In this document: positions 1 to 8,837 of the stretch, piece by piece | Position numbering within the stretch: the first letter of the stretch is position 1 | Layout: every line of letters begins with the position of its first letter | Assembly: GCA_024638505.1 (NCBI GenBank) | Contig: JAHEKE010000021.1 | Coordinates: forward strand, 1-64,000 | Direction of reading: 5' to 3' | DNA from: Gammaproteobacteria bacterium | GTDB lineage: Bacteria; Pseudomonadota; Gammaproteobacteria; Arenicellales; JAANXG01 | DNA length: 64,000 nt | The notes under the pieces: model-generated | The model's input: the letters and a program-made list of their open reading frames with translations, nothing else | Told to the model about the DNA's origin: nothing | The model's database searches: none | Position numbers and translations under genes: made by a program

Positions 1-267
1 GCTGATGCGGCAGCGCTTCCACGGATCGATTTGAAAATTCATATGAACCCGGCGGCCAAGGGCGCTAACGTTCCGTACGGCGCGGGGCCCAAGGTGCTGG
101 TCCCGCTCAGTCGTGCCGTTGCCGGTGCTGTGGGGGACGCCGACAAGACCAATGTCGCAGTTCGCCAGATTTTTTTCGTGCGCACAGCGAAACAGAGTGG
201 GGACGCCCCACCAGTACAGGCCATCCATCATCAATTGATGATCATGTAATTTTTTATCTTCATTCAT
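1..267 (-). CDS. Ureohydrolase family protein (agmatinase/guanidinase-like), N-terminal part
   Basis: The reverse strand is open from an ATG at 267 to the window edge, giving 89 residues. They contain GVPTLFRC, then IGLVGVPHSTG, then HLGPRAVRN. This succession of a GVPT segment, a (I/V)GVP strand end and a GPRA(I/V)R segment is the N-terminal signature of the Mn-dependent arginase/agmatinase family, which hydrolyses guanidino groups to urea plus an amine. A Shine-Dalgarno GGGAGAAG lies at 279-272, so the start is well supported. The metal-binding Asp/His motifs and the substrate loop lie beyond the edge. Agmatine, guanidinobutyrate or guanidine therefore cannot be told apart. The gene reads away from glnK, which may place it in a nitrogen-related neighbourhood. 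Confidence 0.8.
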   Translation of the reverse strand, partial: MNEDKKLHDHQLMMDGLYWWGVPTLFRCAHEKNLANCDIGLVGVPHSTGNGTTERDQHLGPRAVRNVSALGRRVHMNFQIDPWKRCRIS

Positions 268-917
<650 letters not shown>

Positions 918-1742
918 ATGCCGGATAAAAATAAAAAAATATCTTTATTACTGCTGAACATAACTGCGGTTTGTTCATTTTTTGTTTACAGCCTGTTAAG
1001 CGTCCGGGCCGAGAGCCCAGACGGCGCGGACACCGTAAAAAGCCAGGTCAAGGCAGAGCCGTGGATTCTGCAGCAAAGTGACGAGCTGTATACCGTGCAG
1101 GTATCTGCATTTAATAACAAAGTGAGCGCTTTGCATTTCATTGCGGCCAATAGGCTGCAGAACGACGTCGCGCTATTCAAGGCAAACTCAGGTGGGAAGG
1201 TTTGGTACAAAGCGATATATAAAACATTTACCAAGCGCAGAGATGCGGTGCGCGCGAAAGAGGAGCTCGCGCGACGTATTCCTGAGCAAGCGCCCTGGTT
1301 AAGGCGTTTTGCGGATATACATCGAGAAATCCATGGGATTGAAGCAGCCCCGTTACACCCTGCTTTAGTCAATCCACTCACCGCGGATGAACTGCGTCGC
1401 GGACAGTCTGCGTTCATCCGACAGGATTATGCCAAAGCGCGGGCAATATGGATGCCCCTGGCAGTGAGGGGTAGCGCTGAGGCGCAGTATGGGTTGGGCT
1501 TCATGTACGAGAGCGGATGGGGCGTAAAACGAGACTATGCAAAAGCTTTCGAATGGTATGAAAAGGCGGCGATTCAGGGCCATGTCAAGTCGCAGTATAA
1601 TCTGGGGCTGCTTTACCTAAACGGATTTGGTGTCGCTAAAGACAAAGAAAAAGGGCGCTACTGGGTGCAATCTGCCGCCACGCACAATGACGCACGGGCT
1701 TTGGAGTTTCTTAAGAAAAACCCGATGCGTGACGGATCCTAG
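918..1742 (+). CDS. SPOR and Sel1-repeat envelope protein
   Basis: A 274-residue protein with a hydrophobic N-terminal segment (about residues 8-30) that is a signal peptide or anchor. A SPOR-like peptidoglycan-binding domain follows at about 55-118, beginning LYTVQVSAF. Two clear Sel1/TPR-like repeats lie at about 185-220 and 221-256, each with the pattern A.YxLGxxYxxGxGV. SPOR domains bind denuded septal glycan strands, and Sel1 repeats mediate protein contacts, so a periplasmic role in cell-wall or septum processes is likely. The exact function is unknown. The ATG follows the glnK stop with no gap and cpdA begins 4 bases after its stop, so the three genes look co-transcribed. Confidence 0.75.
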   Translation: MPDKNKKISLLLLNITAVCSFFVYSLLSVRAESPDGADTVKSQVKAEPWILQQSDELYTVQVSAFNNKVSALHFIAANRLQNDVALFKANSGGKVWYKAIYKTFTKRRDAVRAKEELARRIPEQAPWLRRFADIHREIHGIEAAPLHPALVNPLTADELRRGQSAFIRQDYAKARAIWMPLAVRGSAEAQYGLGFMYESGWGVKRDYAKAFEWYEKAAIQGHVKSQYNLGLLYLNGFGVAKDKEKGRYWVQSAATHNDARALEFLKKNPMRDGS

Positions 1743-1746
1743 TGCA

Positions 1747-2493
1747 ATGCATTGTCCGTTGTTTATTCAGCTTTCTGATCCGCATCTTCTTGCAGCTCGG
1801 CAGGGTTGTTTACAGGAGGTTAATACATACGACACGCTGCGGGCTGTGTTGAAGGATGCAGTGAAAAGGTTTCCGCTGCCCGATGCTTATCTATTGACGG
1901 GGGACCTGAGTCAGGACGGAACCGCACAGAGCTACGAAAATTTAAAACAGTTAATCAATAAACTGACGGTGCAACCTAGTTTCGTCATCGCTGGTAATCA
2001 CGACGACATAGACAATATGCAGCGTCACCTGATTAGCGGGAACATACGCTTCGAACCGTTTGTGGACCTGGATAAATGGCGTGTGATTTTTCTGAATACT
2101 CAGGTTGCCGGCGAGGAATACGGCTGCCTAAGCCAAAAGGAGATGGATCGCTTCAAAGGTAATATCTCGGAAAAAGCACAGCATCACCTGATCTGTATCC
2201 ACCATCCACCGGTTCTTTTGGACGGCTTCATCGATCGTAGCCGCCTGCAGAACAGTGAGGAGTTTCTCTCTGCCGTAGGTAACATCGAGGGACAGAAAGT
2301 CGTTATTTTTGGCCATGCCCATCAGGAGTACTTTGAACGGCGGGACAGCATACTTCTGCTCGGCGCGCCCTCTACCTGCGTGCAGTTCAAACCCCATACC
2401 GCGGAATGCGTCAAGGATACCCTGTCTCCAGGCTATCGCGTACTCACCCTGTATGACAAAGGGGATATAGAGACCGAAGTAATCAGGTTGTAG
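1747..2493 (+). CDS. cpdA: 3',5'-cyclic AMP phosphodiesterase CpdA (calcineurin-like)
   Basis: This is a 248-residue metallophosphoesterase. All five signature blocks are present in order: DPH near residue 11, GDLSQDG, GNHDD, IHHPP and GHAHQ. They supply the two-metal centre. The overall architecture matches the Icc/CpdA family, which hydrolyses cAMP to AMP in the cytoplasm and tempers CRP signalling. The reading frame stays open further upstream, but the ATG at 1747 places the family start (PLFIQLSDPHL) correctly and lies 4 bases after the preceding gene. Related class III phosphodiesterases can act on other substrates, so the cAMP assignment rests on family resemblance. Confidence 0.85.
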   Translation: MHCPLFIQLSDPHLLAARQGCLQEVNTYDTLRAVLKDAVKRFPLPDAYLLTGDLSQDGTAQSYENLKQLINKLTVQPSFVIAGNHDDIDNMQRHLISGNIRFEPFVDLDKWRVIFLNTQVAGEEYGCLSQKEMDRFKGNISEKAQHHLICIHHPPVLLDGFIDRSRLQNSEEFLSAVGNIEGQKVVIFGHAHQEYFERRDSILLLGAPSTCVQFKPHTAECVKDTLSPGYRVLTLYDKGDIETEVIRL

Positions 2494-2596
2494 CAGCGTA
2501 AGATCCGCAAGTTGAAACCGTATTCTTAACCCTGCTTGCACCGACTTATCGGTATAATCCACCGCAAGACTTGCATCTACGCTATGAGATTCAGTT

Positions 2597-3157
2597 ATGC
2601 GATTGACGAACTACCGAGAGTTCATCGCTTTGTCCGCGGCATTGTTTGGGATTTTTTTACTCATCTGGACTCTTTGGGGTTTCGTCCAGCGCCAAGGCAT
2701 CGCGACTCGCTCTAATCAAGATTCAGCTGCGCTGGTAGGGGGTGAGGATCAAGATAAAGCGGCGCCTTACAGTATCGAAGGTATCGTTGCAGCGCATTTG
2801 TTTGGTACAGCCGAGACAAAACAGCCAAGTGTAGCTGAAGCGCCAAAAACCAAACTTAAACTCAACTTGTTGGGGGTATTAGCGACTGACAACAGCGATT
2901 TAGCGCGCGCATTGATTCAGGTGCAGTCCAAAAAAATGAGAAGCTACGCCGTGGGGGAGGTGATTGAGGGAACTGACGCGGCCCTACACAGGGTAGAAAA
3001 CCGGCGCGTAATACTGGATAGACAGGGTAAATTTGAAAGCCTGGTTATGGCGCGCAAGGGCGTTCGCACAGCGGAAGAGCCCAATCCGGCCGCTGCGCAG
3101 AATAAAGTTGAAAGCGTTGACCTCAGCCCCCCCAGCGCGACAAAGCTACCGTTCTAG
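2597..3157 (+). CDS. GspC-like type II secretion N-domain protein, isolated
   Basis: A 186-residue protein with one N-terminal membrane anchor (about 8-30). It is followed by an HLFG motif near residue 69 and a periplasmic region with KLNLLGVLA, a YAVGEVI segment and RVILDRQGKFE. These are the hallmarks of the GspC/PulC homology region, which bridges the inner membrane platform to the secretin in type II secretion. The PDZ or coiled-coil C-terminus of full GspC is absent. Instead there is a short Ala/Pro-rich tail ending at residue 186. No gspD or other secretion genes lie nearby. It may be a GspC supplied from a separate locus or a divergent relative with another role. Confidence 0.7.
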   Translation: MRLTNYREFIALSAALFGIFLLIWTLWGFVQRQGIATRSNQDSAALVGGEDQDKAAPYSIEGIVAAHLFGTAETKQPSVAEAPKTKLKLNLLGVLATDNSDLARALIQVQSKKMRSYAVGEVIEGTDAALHRVENRRVILDRQGKFESLVMARKGVRTAEEPNPAAAQNKVESVDLSPPSATKLPF

Positions 3158-3481
3158 GCTCAGTTCTGGCCTGCTGCGCGCCCGGGATGGGGCCAAATCC
3201 TCATTCGCTCAGTGGACGCCGGGTTCGCTTGTGAGCTTGGGCCAGCCGCTTGGTCACCGGTCTCAGGATGGCCAGTGAAGGCGACTCGCTTCACCGAGGC
3301 CCAGGAACCCGAGGGTATTTTTTCGTTCTGGTTGCGCCGATTAAAGTTAAGCTTTACTTTAAATTAAATTTATAAGTACATGTTATTAAAATGATTATTT
3401 TTTAACTTCTCGCTTACTTACTTCACGGCCTCAGGATTCGCGGTGCCGGAGACAAGCGATAGGGATCAATGCGCGGGCGAC
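3158..3481. other. Intergenic region upstream of the rpsF promoter
   Basis: About 320 bases without a supportable gene. A short frame overlapping the gspC-like tail continues to 3278 but has no features of a protein. An AT-rich tract at about 3345-3415 precedes the promoter at 3482 and could act as an upstream activating element. No RNA gene was recognised. Confidence 0.5.
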
Positions 3482-3510
3482 TTGGCAAGTGCAACCCGGT
3501 TCGATAGAAT
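3482..3510 (+). promoter_or_regulatory. Sigma-70-type promoter of the rpsF-rpsR-rplI operon
   Basis: TTGGCA at 3482-3487 and TAGAAT at 3505-3510 are separated by exactly 17 bases, a near-consensus sigma-70 promoter. It is preceded by an AT-rich tract. Transcription would begin near 3517, leaving a leader of about 63 bases before the rpsF start. Confidence 0.65.
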
Positions 3511-3535
3511 CGCGCGCCTTATATCACAACTCCTT

Positions 3536-3558
3536 GCCTCACCAACCGCTTGGGAGGC
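3536..3558 (+). promoter_or_regulatory. Leader hairpin before rpsF (candidate autoregulatory site)
   Basis: GCCTC at 3536-3540 pairs with GAGGC at 3554-3558, and CCAA pairs with TTGG inside it around the loop CCGC, with one bulged A. It ends 8 bases before the AAGGAG ribosome site. In many bacteria rpsF leaders bind the S6:S18 complex through a CCG presented in a hairpin. Here the CCG is in the loop, so the match is only suggestive. Confidence 0.4.
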
Positions 3559-3579
3559 AAACCCGTAAGGAGCATTCGT

Positions 3580-4083
3580 TTGAGACACTACGAGATCGTG
3601 TTTCTGGTCCACCCTGACCAGAGTGAGCAGGTCCCGGCTATGGTGGATCGCTATCGTGGGCTGATTGAGAAAGCCAACGGTAAGATACACCGTTACGAAG
3701 ACTGGGGTCGCCGACAGCTCGCTTTTCATATTAACGACGTTCACAAGGCACACTACGTGCTGTTAAACATCGAATGTGAACACTCCACGCTGCAGGAATT
3801 GGAGAATATTTTTCGCTTCAATGATGCGGTGATTCGTTCCATGGTTCTGCGTAAGAATAAAGCCGTTTCTGAACCTTCGCCAATGATGAAAGAAGTCGAG
3901 CAGGAAAGGGAAAAGGAGATGACCGCGGCCTCAACCGAGGCTTACAGTGACGCACCGGTTGAAAAACCTGAGCTTGCCGCAGACACGAAGCAAGAAGCAG
4001 ATACGCCGCGAGTAGATGAAGCAGAAGCAGAAGCGGAGGATGAGGAAAATACAGTGGACAACCCCGCGGAGGAAGTAACATGA
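3580..4083 (+). CDS. rpsF: 30S ribosomal protein S6 with acidic C-terminal tail
   Basis: Residues 1-95 are a full S6 ([25 protein letters not shown]), which binds the central domain of 16S rRNA together with S18. The start is TTG at 3580. It sits 7 bases after AAGGAG at 3567-3572 and gives the family's usual N-terminus; no suitable ATG exists. Residues about 96-167 form an Ala/Glu/Asp-rich tail, much longer than the core requires and probably disordered. E. coli S6 also carries C-terminal Glu residues added by RimK, so an acidic tail is not foreign to the family, but its length here is notable. rpsR overlaps the stop codon. Confidence 0.96.
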   Translation: MRHYEIVFLVHPDQSEQVPAMVDRYRGLIEKANGKIHRYEDWGRRQLAFHINDVHKAHYVLLNIECEHSTLQELENIFRFNDAVIRSMVLRKNKAVSEPSPMMKEVEQEREKEMTAASTEAYSDAPVEKPELAADTKQEADTPRVDEAEAEAEDEENTVDNPAEEVT

Positions 4084-4316
4084 TGTCGCGATCCTTTACC
4101 AGACGCCGTAAATATTGCCGTTTTACCGCGCTAGGCGTGGATGAAATTGACTATAAAGACATCGCAACGTTGAAAAATTACATTACTGAAACTGGTAAAA
4201 TTATACCCAGCAGGAATAGTGGCACCAAAACCCGGTATCAGCGACAGCTGGCCAAAGCGGTCAAACTGGCCCGCTATGTCGCGCTTCTGCCGTACACGGA
4301 TCTTCACCGGGAGTAA
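4080..4316 (+). CDS. rpsR: 30S ribosomal protein S18
   Basis: The 78-residue product matches S18 throughout: an Arg-rich N-terminus with RRRKYCRFT, the IDYKD segment, then [16 protein letters not shown] and LLPYTDLH at the end. S18 forms a heterodimer with S6 on 16S rRNA. The ATG at 4080 overlaps the rpsF stop (ATGA), and a second in-frame ATG follows directly at 4083. Either gives a plausible protein. The motif that usually reads IT.TK here reads SRNSGTK, a minor variation. Confidence 0.97.
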   Translation: MMSRSFTRRRKYCRFTALGVDEIDYKDIATLKNYITETGKIIPSRNSGTKTRYQRQLAKAVKLARYVALLPYTDLHRE

Positions 4317-4323
4317 AGCCGAA

Positions 4324-4773
4324 ATGGAAGTGATTTTGCTGGAAAAAGTGCAGAACTTGGGCGACCTCGGTGACCTGGTGAAAGTCAAGCCGGGCTATGC
4401 CCGTAACTATCTTATTCCGCAGCGAAAAGCGACTTTTGCCACGGAAGAAAGCAAGGCTGAGTTTGAGCGCAGGCGCAAAGAGCTTGAAGTCGTCGCTGGG
4501 GAACGCCTGCAGCAGGCGCAGGAGCGCGCGGCGCAGATGGAGAACCTGATATTAGAGATAACCCGAAAAGCGAGCGAAGAGGGTAAACTGTTTGGCTCGG
4601 TCAGTACTGTTGATATTGCCGAAGCAGTAGCCGCAAGGGGAATAACCTTGGAGAAATCAGAAATCCACCTGGATGAAGGGGCGCTGAAAGTGACCGGTGA
4701 GCACGAAATTGGGGTGACGCTTCATCCTGAGGTCCATCTATACATTAAGGTCATTGTCTTGCCCGAAGACTGA
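4324..4773 (+). CDS. rplI: 50S ribosomal protein L9
   Basis: The 149-residue protein is the same length as E. coli L9. The N-terminal rRNA-binding domain reads MEVILLEKVQNLGDLGDLV with GYARNYLIP. A long connecting helix rich in Glu/Arg/Gln follows, then the C-terminal domain with KLFGSVSTVDIAEAV. The ATG at 4324 follows a GGGAG sequence and lies 7 bases after rpsR, so the three ribosomal genes form one operon. The frame is open upstream into rpsR but those residues are not L9. Confidence 0.97.
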   Translation: MEVILLEKVQNLGDLGDLVKVKPGYARNYLIPQRKATFATEESKAEFERRRKELEVVAGERLQQAQERAAQMENLILEITRKASEEGKLFGSVSTVDIAEAVAARGITLEKSEIHLDEGALKVTGEHEIGVTLHPEVHLYIKVIVLPED

Positions 4774-4932
4774 ATTCAGTCCTGATGTCGATGATACTGC
4801 CCGCAGTCGCCGCTGCCGACTGACGCGTTGCTGGCCCGCTTCTAATGGGTTATGTTAGTCAGCTTGACCGAGATAGCTTACTATCTCAACCTCATAGCTG
4901 ACATCAATTTGCCTATTCTTAGTTAATTGTAA

Positions 4933-6327
4933 ATGAACGTTTCTTCGGTCAGCACGAAGCCGCCCAAGACGATCAGTGACAGTCTCCGTCTACCGCCGCA
5001 GGCGCTGGAAGCGGAGCAGTCCGTCCTGGGTGGCTTAATGCTGGACAGTAACTTCATTGATGAAGTCATCGCCACTCTAAGCAGCGAAGACTTTTACCGT
5101 TACGCCCATCAGACCATCTTCAAAGCCATTTGCGCGCTGAGTGATGACAATGAACCAGTCGATGTGGTTACCGTATCTGAATGGCTGGAGAACGTCGCTG
5201 AGCTGGAAAGTGTAGGCGGTCTGTCTTATCTTGGAACGTTAGCACAAAACACACCCAACACCGCTAATGTCATAGCATATGCCCGTATCGTGCGGGAGCG
5301 GGCCGTGTTACGCCGCCTCATCACCGCGGCGAACCAAATTGTAGAACGCTCTTATAACCCGCAGGGCAAGAGTCCGGCAGAAGTGCTGGATCAGGCGGAG
5401 CAGCTGATTTTCCAAATCTCACAGCGGGATATCCATCGCATGGGTGGCTTTGTTCCGCTTAAAGGTCTGTTGAAGCAGACTATTGACAAGGTAGAGCAAT
5501 TATATGAGACGAAAAATCCAATTACCGGCACGGCCACTGGATTTGCTGACCTGGATGACATGACAGCCGGGCTGCAGCCGGCGGACCTGGTGATTGTGGC
5601 CGGCCGGCCCTCCATGGGGAAGACGGCGTTGGCGATGAATTTTGCAGAGCATGCGGCAATTGAGCAGGACATCCCGATCGCTTTTTTCAGCATGGAAATG
5701 CCGGGTTCTCAGCTGGCTATGAGACTGTTGGCCTCCCTCAGCCGGGTTAACGCGCAGCGCCTGCGCACCGGCAAGTTACATGACGATGATTGGCCTCGCT
5801 TAACCAGCACATTGAGCATGTTGTCGGAACGTCCGATTTACATCGATGATTCACCCGCGCTGTCCCCACTTGAGATTCGCACGCGCGCACGAAGACTGCA
5901 TCGAGAACACGGTTTAGGGATGATTATCATCGATTATCTGCAGCTTATGCAGACTTCTGATAGTTCGGAAAACCGGGCGACAGAAATCTCTGCCATCACC
6001 CGTTCACTCAAGAATCTGGCAAAAGAACTCAACGTTCCGATCGTAGCTTTATCTCAGTTGAACCGCAGTTTGGAGGCTAGACCAAATAAACGACCAGTCA
6101 TGTCCGACCTGCGTGAATCAGGGGCAATAGAACAGGATGCCGATGTCATATTTTTTATTTATCGTGATGAAGTGTACAACGAAGATAGCAGCGATAGGGG
6201 AGTAGCGGAGATCATTGTCGGTAAACAGCGCAACGGGCCGATTGGAACAGTTCGTCTGACTTTTTTGGGGGAATACACGCGCTTTGAGAACTACACCAGC
6301 ACGGAGTTAGTTGGAGGATATCCATGA
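4933..6327 (+). CDS. dnaB: Replicative DNA helicase DnaB
   Basis: This is the hexameric 5'-3' helicase that unwinds the fork and recruits primase. The 464-residue protein has the N-terminal collar domain (LPPQALEAEQSVLGGLMLD), a linker helix, and the RecA-like ATPase domain. The Walker A Lys230 lies in GRPSMGKTAL, the Walker B is in MIIIDYLQLM, and the arginine-finger region includes SDLRESGAIEQDAD. It follows rplI by 159 bases and its stop overlaps the alr start. No intein or other insertion is present. Confidence 0.97.
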   Translation: MNVSSVSTKPPKTISDSLRLPPQALEAEQSVLGGLMLDSNFIDEVIATLSSEDFYRYAHQTIFKAICALSDDNEPVDVVTVSEWLENVAELESVGGLSYLGTLAQNTPNTANVIAYARIVRERAVLRRLITAANQIVERSYNPQGKSPAEVLDQAEQLIFQISQRDIHRMGGFVPLKGLLKQTIDKVEQLYETKNPITGTATGFADLDDMTAGLQPADLVIVAGRPSMGKTALAMNFAEHAAIEQDIPIAFFSMEMPGSQLAMRLLASLSRVNAQRLRTGKLHDDDWPRLTSTLSMLSERPIYIDDSPALSPLEIRTRARRLHREHGLGMIIIDYLQLMQTSDSSENRATEISAITRSLKNLAKELNVPIVALSQLNRSLEARPNKRPVMSDLRESGAIEQDADVIFFIYRDEVYNEDSSDRGVAEIIVGKQRNGPIGTVRLTFLGEYTRFENYTSTELVGGYP

Positions 6328-7418
6328 GCCGACCCGTATGGGCTCGGATCAATTTATCTGCACTGCATCATAACCTTAAACGCGTACGGGAGCTGGCCCC
6401 GGGTTCATCTATCCTGGCGGTGATTAAAGCCAATGCCTATGGGCACGGCGCTGTCGATATTGCCGCGGCGATTCAAGATCAGGTTGACGGATTTGCCGTA
6501 GCTGGCATGGACGAGGCGGTTAGCCTGGTTGACGCGGGTATTAATAAAGGCATTCACCTGTTATCCGGTTTCCACCGAAACGATGAGCTACCGTTAATTG
6601 GACAACTGGGCTTAATACCCGTGATCCATACCTGGCAGCAGGTTGAACAGCTTGAAAAATGTGCGTTGGATCAACCGCTGCAGGCCTGGTTGAAAGTTGA
6701 CTCCGGCATGCACCGGCTTGGTTTTCGCCCGGCAGAAGTGCCTGATGTGATGGAGCGACTGAGTAAGATTCCACAGCTGGCACAGTTACGGCTGATGTCA
6801 CATTTGGCCAACGCGGACGACGTTACTGATCCTTACACTAATCAGCAGATCGATGTGTTCAATACGGTAACCCGCGCTTACTCCTGCGCGAAAAGTCTGG
6901 CAAACTCCGCGGGCATTAGTGCCTGGCCGAAGAGCCATGCCGATTGGGTGAGACCGGGTATCATGCTTTATGGTTGTACCCCGCTGGCAGACCGAGATGA
7001 GGCAAGCATGAATCTTCAGCCGGTAATGTCACTTTGCTCAAAAATTATTGCTATCCATCAACTCAAGCGCGGTGATCGAGTGGGTTATGGCGGAGACTGG
7101 TGCTGCCCAGAGGACATGCCGGTAGGGGTGATCACCTGCGGCTATGGAGACGGGTATCCAAGAAGAATTTCTGTGGGTACCGAGGTATGGGTCAAAGAAC
7201 ATCGTGCACCGCTGGTCGGCAGGGTTTCCATGGACCTTATAACGATCGACCTGAGACAAATCAAACAGGTAAACATCGGTGATGAAGTAGAACTATGGGG
7301 ACAAAACATACCGGTAACAGCAGTGGCCGCCGCCGCCGGCACTATATCTTATGAGCTGTTGAGCGGCGTTACTGCACGCGTACCGCGAAAAATGGAACAC
7401 CTTATTGCCAAAATCTAA
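6324..7418 (+). CDS. alr: Alanine racemase
   Basis: This PLP enzyme interconverts L- and D-alanine and supplies D-Ala for peptidoglycan. The protein is 364 residues with a TIM barrel then a beta domain. The PLP lysine is Lys35 in AVIKANAYGHG, and the opposing catalytic Tyr255 lies in RVGYGGDW. The substrate-binding region includes RVSMDLITIDL. The ATG at 6324 overlaps the dnaB stop (ATGA), so translation is probably coupled. Biosynthetic Alr and catabolic DadX cannot be separated by sequence alone, but the dnaB-linked position is typical of the biosynthetic gene. Confidence 0.95.
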   Translation: MSRPVWARINLSALHHNLKRVRELAPGSSILAVIKANAYGHGAVDIAAAIQDQVDGFAVAGMDEAVSLVDAGINKGIHLLSGFHRNDELPLIGQLGLIPVIHTWQQVEQLEKCALDQPLQAWLKVDSGMHRLGFRPAEVPDVMERLSKIPQLAQLRLMSHLANADDVTDPYTNQQIDVFNTVTRAYSCAKSLANSAGISAWPKSHADWVRPGIMLYGCTPLADRDEASMNLQPVMSLCSKIIAIHQLKRGDRVGYGGDWCCPEDMPVGVITCGYGDGYPRRISVGTEVWVKEHRAPLVGRVSMDLITIDLRQIKQVNIGDEVELWGQNIPVTAVAAAAGTISYELLSGVTARVPRKMEHLIAKI

Positions 7419-8757
7419 AGTTGTCTTTGTCTGCTCAGACTGCGGCGCACAGGCAGCCAAGTGGGTGGGGCAATGCGTCGATTGCGGTAGCTGGAACACG
7501 CTGGTCGAGTCTAGAGTCGAAAGCGCCGGCCTGCAATTCAGAGGGGCACGCCAACTGACTACAGCACAAAGACTTACAGAAATTACGGTTGATCCGGACG
7601 TGCGGTTCAGCTCCGGTGTAGGTGAGTTAGACCGGGTACTGGGGCAGGGGTTCGTTGCAGGATCAGTGGTCCTGCTGGGTGGCGATCCGGGCATCGGTAA
7701 ATCAACTTTACTACTGCAAAGTCTAGCTTACCTGAGTACAAACGCACCCGTGCTTTACATCACCGGAGAGGAATCCAACCAGCAGGTGGCTCTGCGCGCG
7801 AAACGTTTGGGAATTGATGCGCCCGAGCTGAATTTGCTGGCGGAAAACAATCTGCAGGATGTCATGGCTTGCCTGACAGAGTCGCAGCCTAAGGTCGCGG
7901 TCATCGATTCTATTCAGACCCTGTATACAGAAAATCTAAACTCTGCCCCCGGCAGCGTTGCGCAAGTTAGGGAGACGGCCGCTCAACTAGCGCGAATGGC
8001 TAAACGTGAACGCATCACCCTGATACTGATTGGTCACGTTACCAAGGATGGCTCACTGGCAGGGCCTCGTATCCTGGAGCACATGGTCGATACGGTACTG
8101 TACTTCGAAGGCGACAAGACCAGTCGATTCCGTTTGATCCGCGCTATTAAGAACCGGTTTGGCGCGGTCAATGAGATCGGCGTATTTGCAATGACCGAAA
8201 AAGGCCTGCGTGAAGTCAACAATCCGTCGGCTATGTTTGTGAATCCCAAACAAAGCCCATCTGCAGGAAGCATCACCCTGGCGACGCAGGAAGGCAGCCG
8301 GCCTTTACTAGTCGAAGTTCAGGCTCTGGTGGATCGGAGCCCGCTTGTCAATCCGCGGCGATTGACGGTAGGCATCGATCAGTCGCGCCTGGCAATGCTA
8401 TTGGCGGTGCTGCATCGTCATGCTGGATACCAGCTGTATGACCAGGACGTGTTCGTTAACGCGGTTGGAGGAATAAAAGTCAGCGAGCCCGCGGCTGACC
8501 TGGCGGTGACGCTAGCTGTGGTGTCCAGCCTCAGGGATAAGCCATTACCCCGTGACTTGATAGTTTTCGGTGAAATCGGGTTATCAGGAGAAGTCCGCCC
8601 CGTGTTGCGTGGCCTTGATCGCGTGCGCGAGGCTGCCAAGCTTGGGTTCTCCGCCGCCGTACTGCCTTGCGACAATCAGAGCAAGCACATGCCGCGGGAC
8701 ATCGAAATAATCGCCGTGCGACAGCTTAGCGAGGCGCTTGCTGCTACCCTAGACTAG
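7405..8757 (+). CDS. radA: DNA repair and branch-migration protein RadA
   Basis: A RecA-like ATPase that processes recombination intermediates. The 450-residue protein has a four-Cys zinc finger (Cys10, Cys13, Cys24, Cys27), a Walker A with Lys99 in GGDPGIGKST and the RadA-specific KNRFG motif. The C-terminal Lon-protease-like domain contains LIVFGEIGLSGEVRPV. The start is a TTG at 7405 that overlaps the end of alr by 14 bases. It restores the usual MxKxK.VFVC.(D/E)CG N-terminus and no ATG is available. It is the last gene before a convergent junction. Confidence 0.95.
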   Translation: MPKSKVVFVCSDCGAQAAKWVGQCVDCGSWNTLVESRVESAGLQFRGARQLTTAQRLTEITVDPDVRFSSGVGELDRVLGQGFVAGSVVLLGGDPGIGKSTLLLQSLAYLSTNAPVLYITGEESNQQVALRAKRLGIDAPELNLLAENNLQDVMACLTESQPKVAVIDSIQTLYTENLNSAPGSVAQVRETAAQLARMAKRERITLILIGHVTKDGSLAGPRILEHMVDTVLYFEGDKTSRFRLIRAIKNRFGAVNEIGVFAMTEKGLREVNNPSAMFVNPKQSPSAGSITLATQEGSRPLLVEVQALVDRSPLVNPRRLTVGIDQSRLAMLLAVLHRHAGYQLYDQDVFVNAVGGIKVSEPAADLAVTLAVVSSLRDKPLPRDLIVFGEIGLSGEVRPVLRGLDRVREAAKLGFSAAVLPCDNQSKHMPRDIEIIAVRQLSEALAATLD

Positions 8758-8771
8758 GCTGGATTTAGCCA

Positions 8772-8821
8772 GCGCTAAGCTGCTGACCGCTGCCAGATTT
8801 TGGTGCAGCTGAGGTTAGCGC
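8772..8821. terminator. Inverted repeat at the convergent radA/FHA junction
   Basis: GCGCTAA at 8772-8778 pairs with TTAGCGC at 8815-8821, and AGCTGC at 8778-8783 can extend it with GCAGCT at 8805-8810 around a bulge. It lies between two genes that end towards each other, where a bidirectional terminator would be expected. There is no U-tract on either strand, so termination is inferred from structure and position only. Confidence 0.35.
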
Positions 8822-8837
8822 ACGATCCGCCCTCACC

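Noticed and set aside
31-249. Forward-strand frame at the left edge
   Set aside because: It lies opposite the ureohydrolase gene, whose reverse-strand frame carries conserved motifs and a ribosome site.
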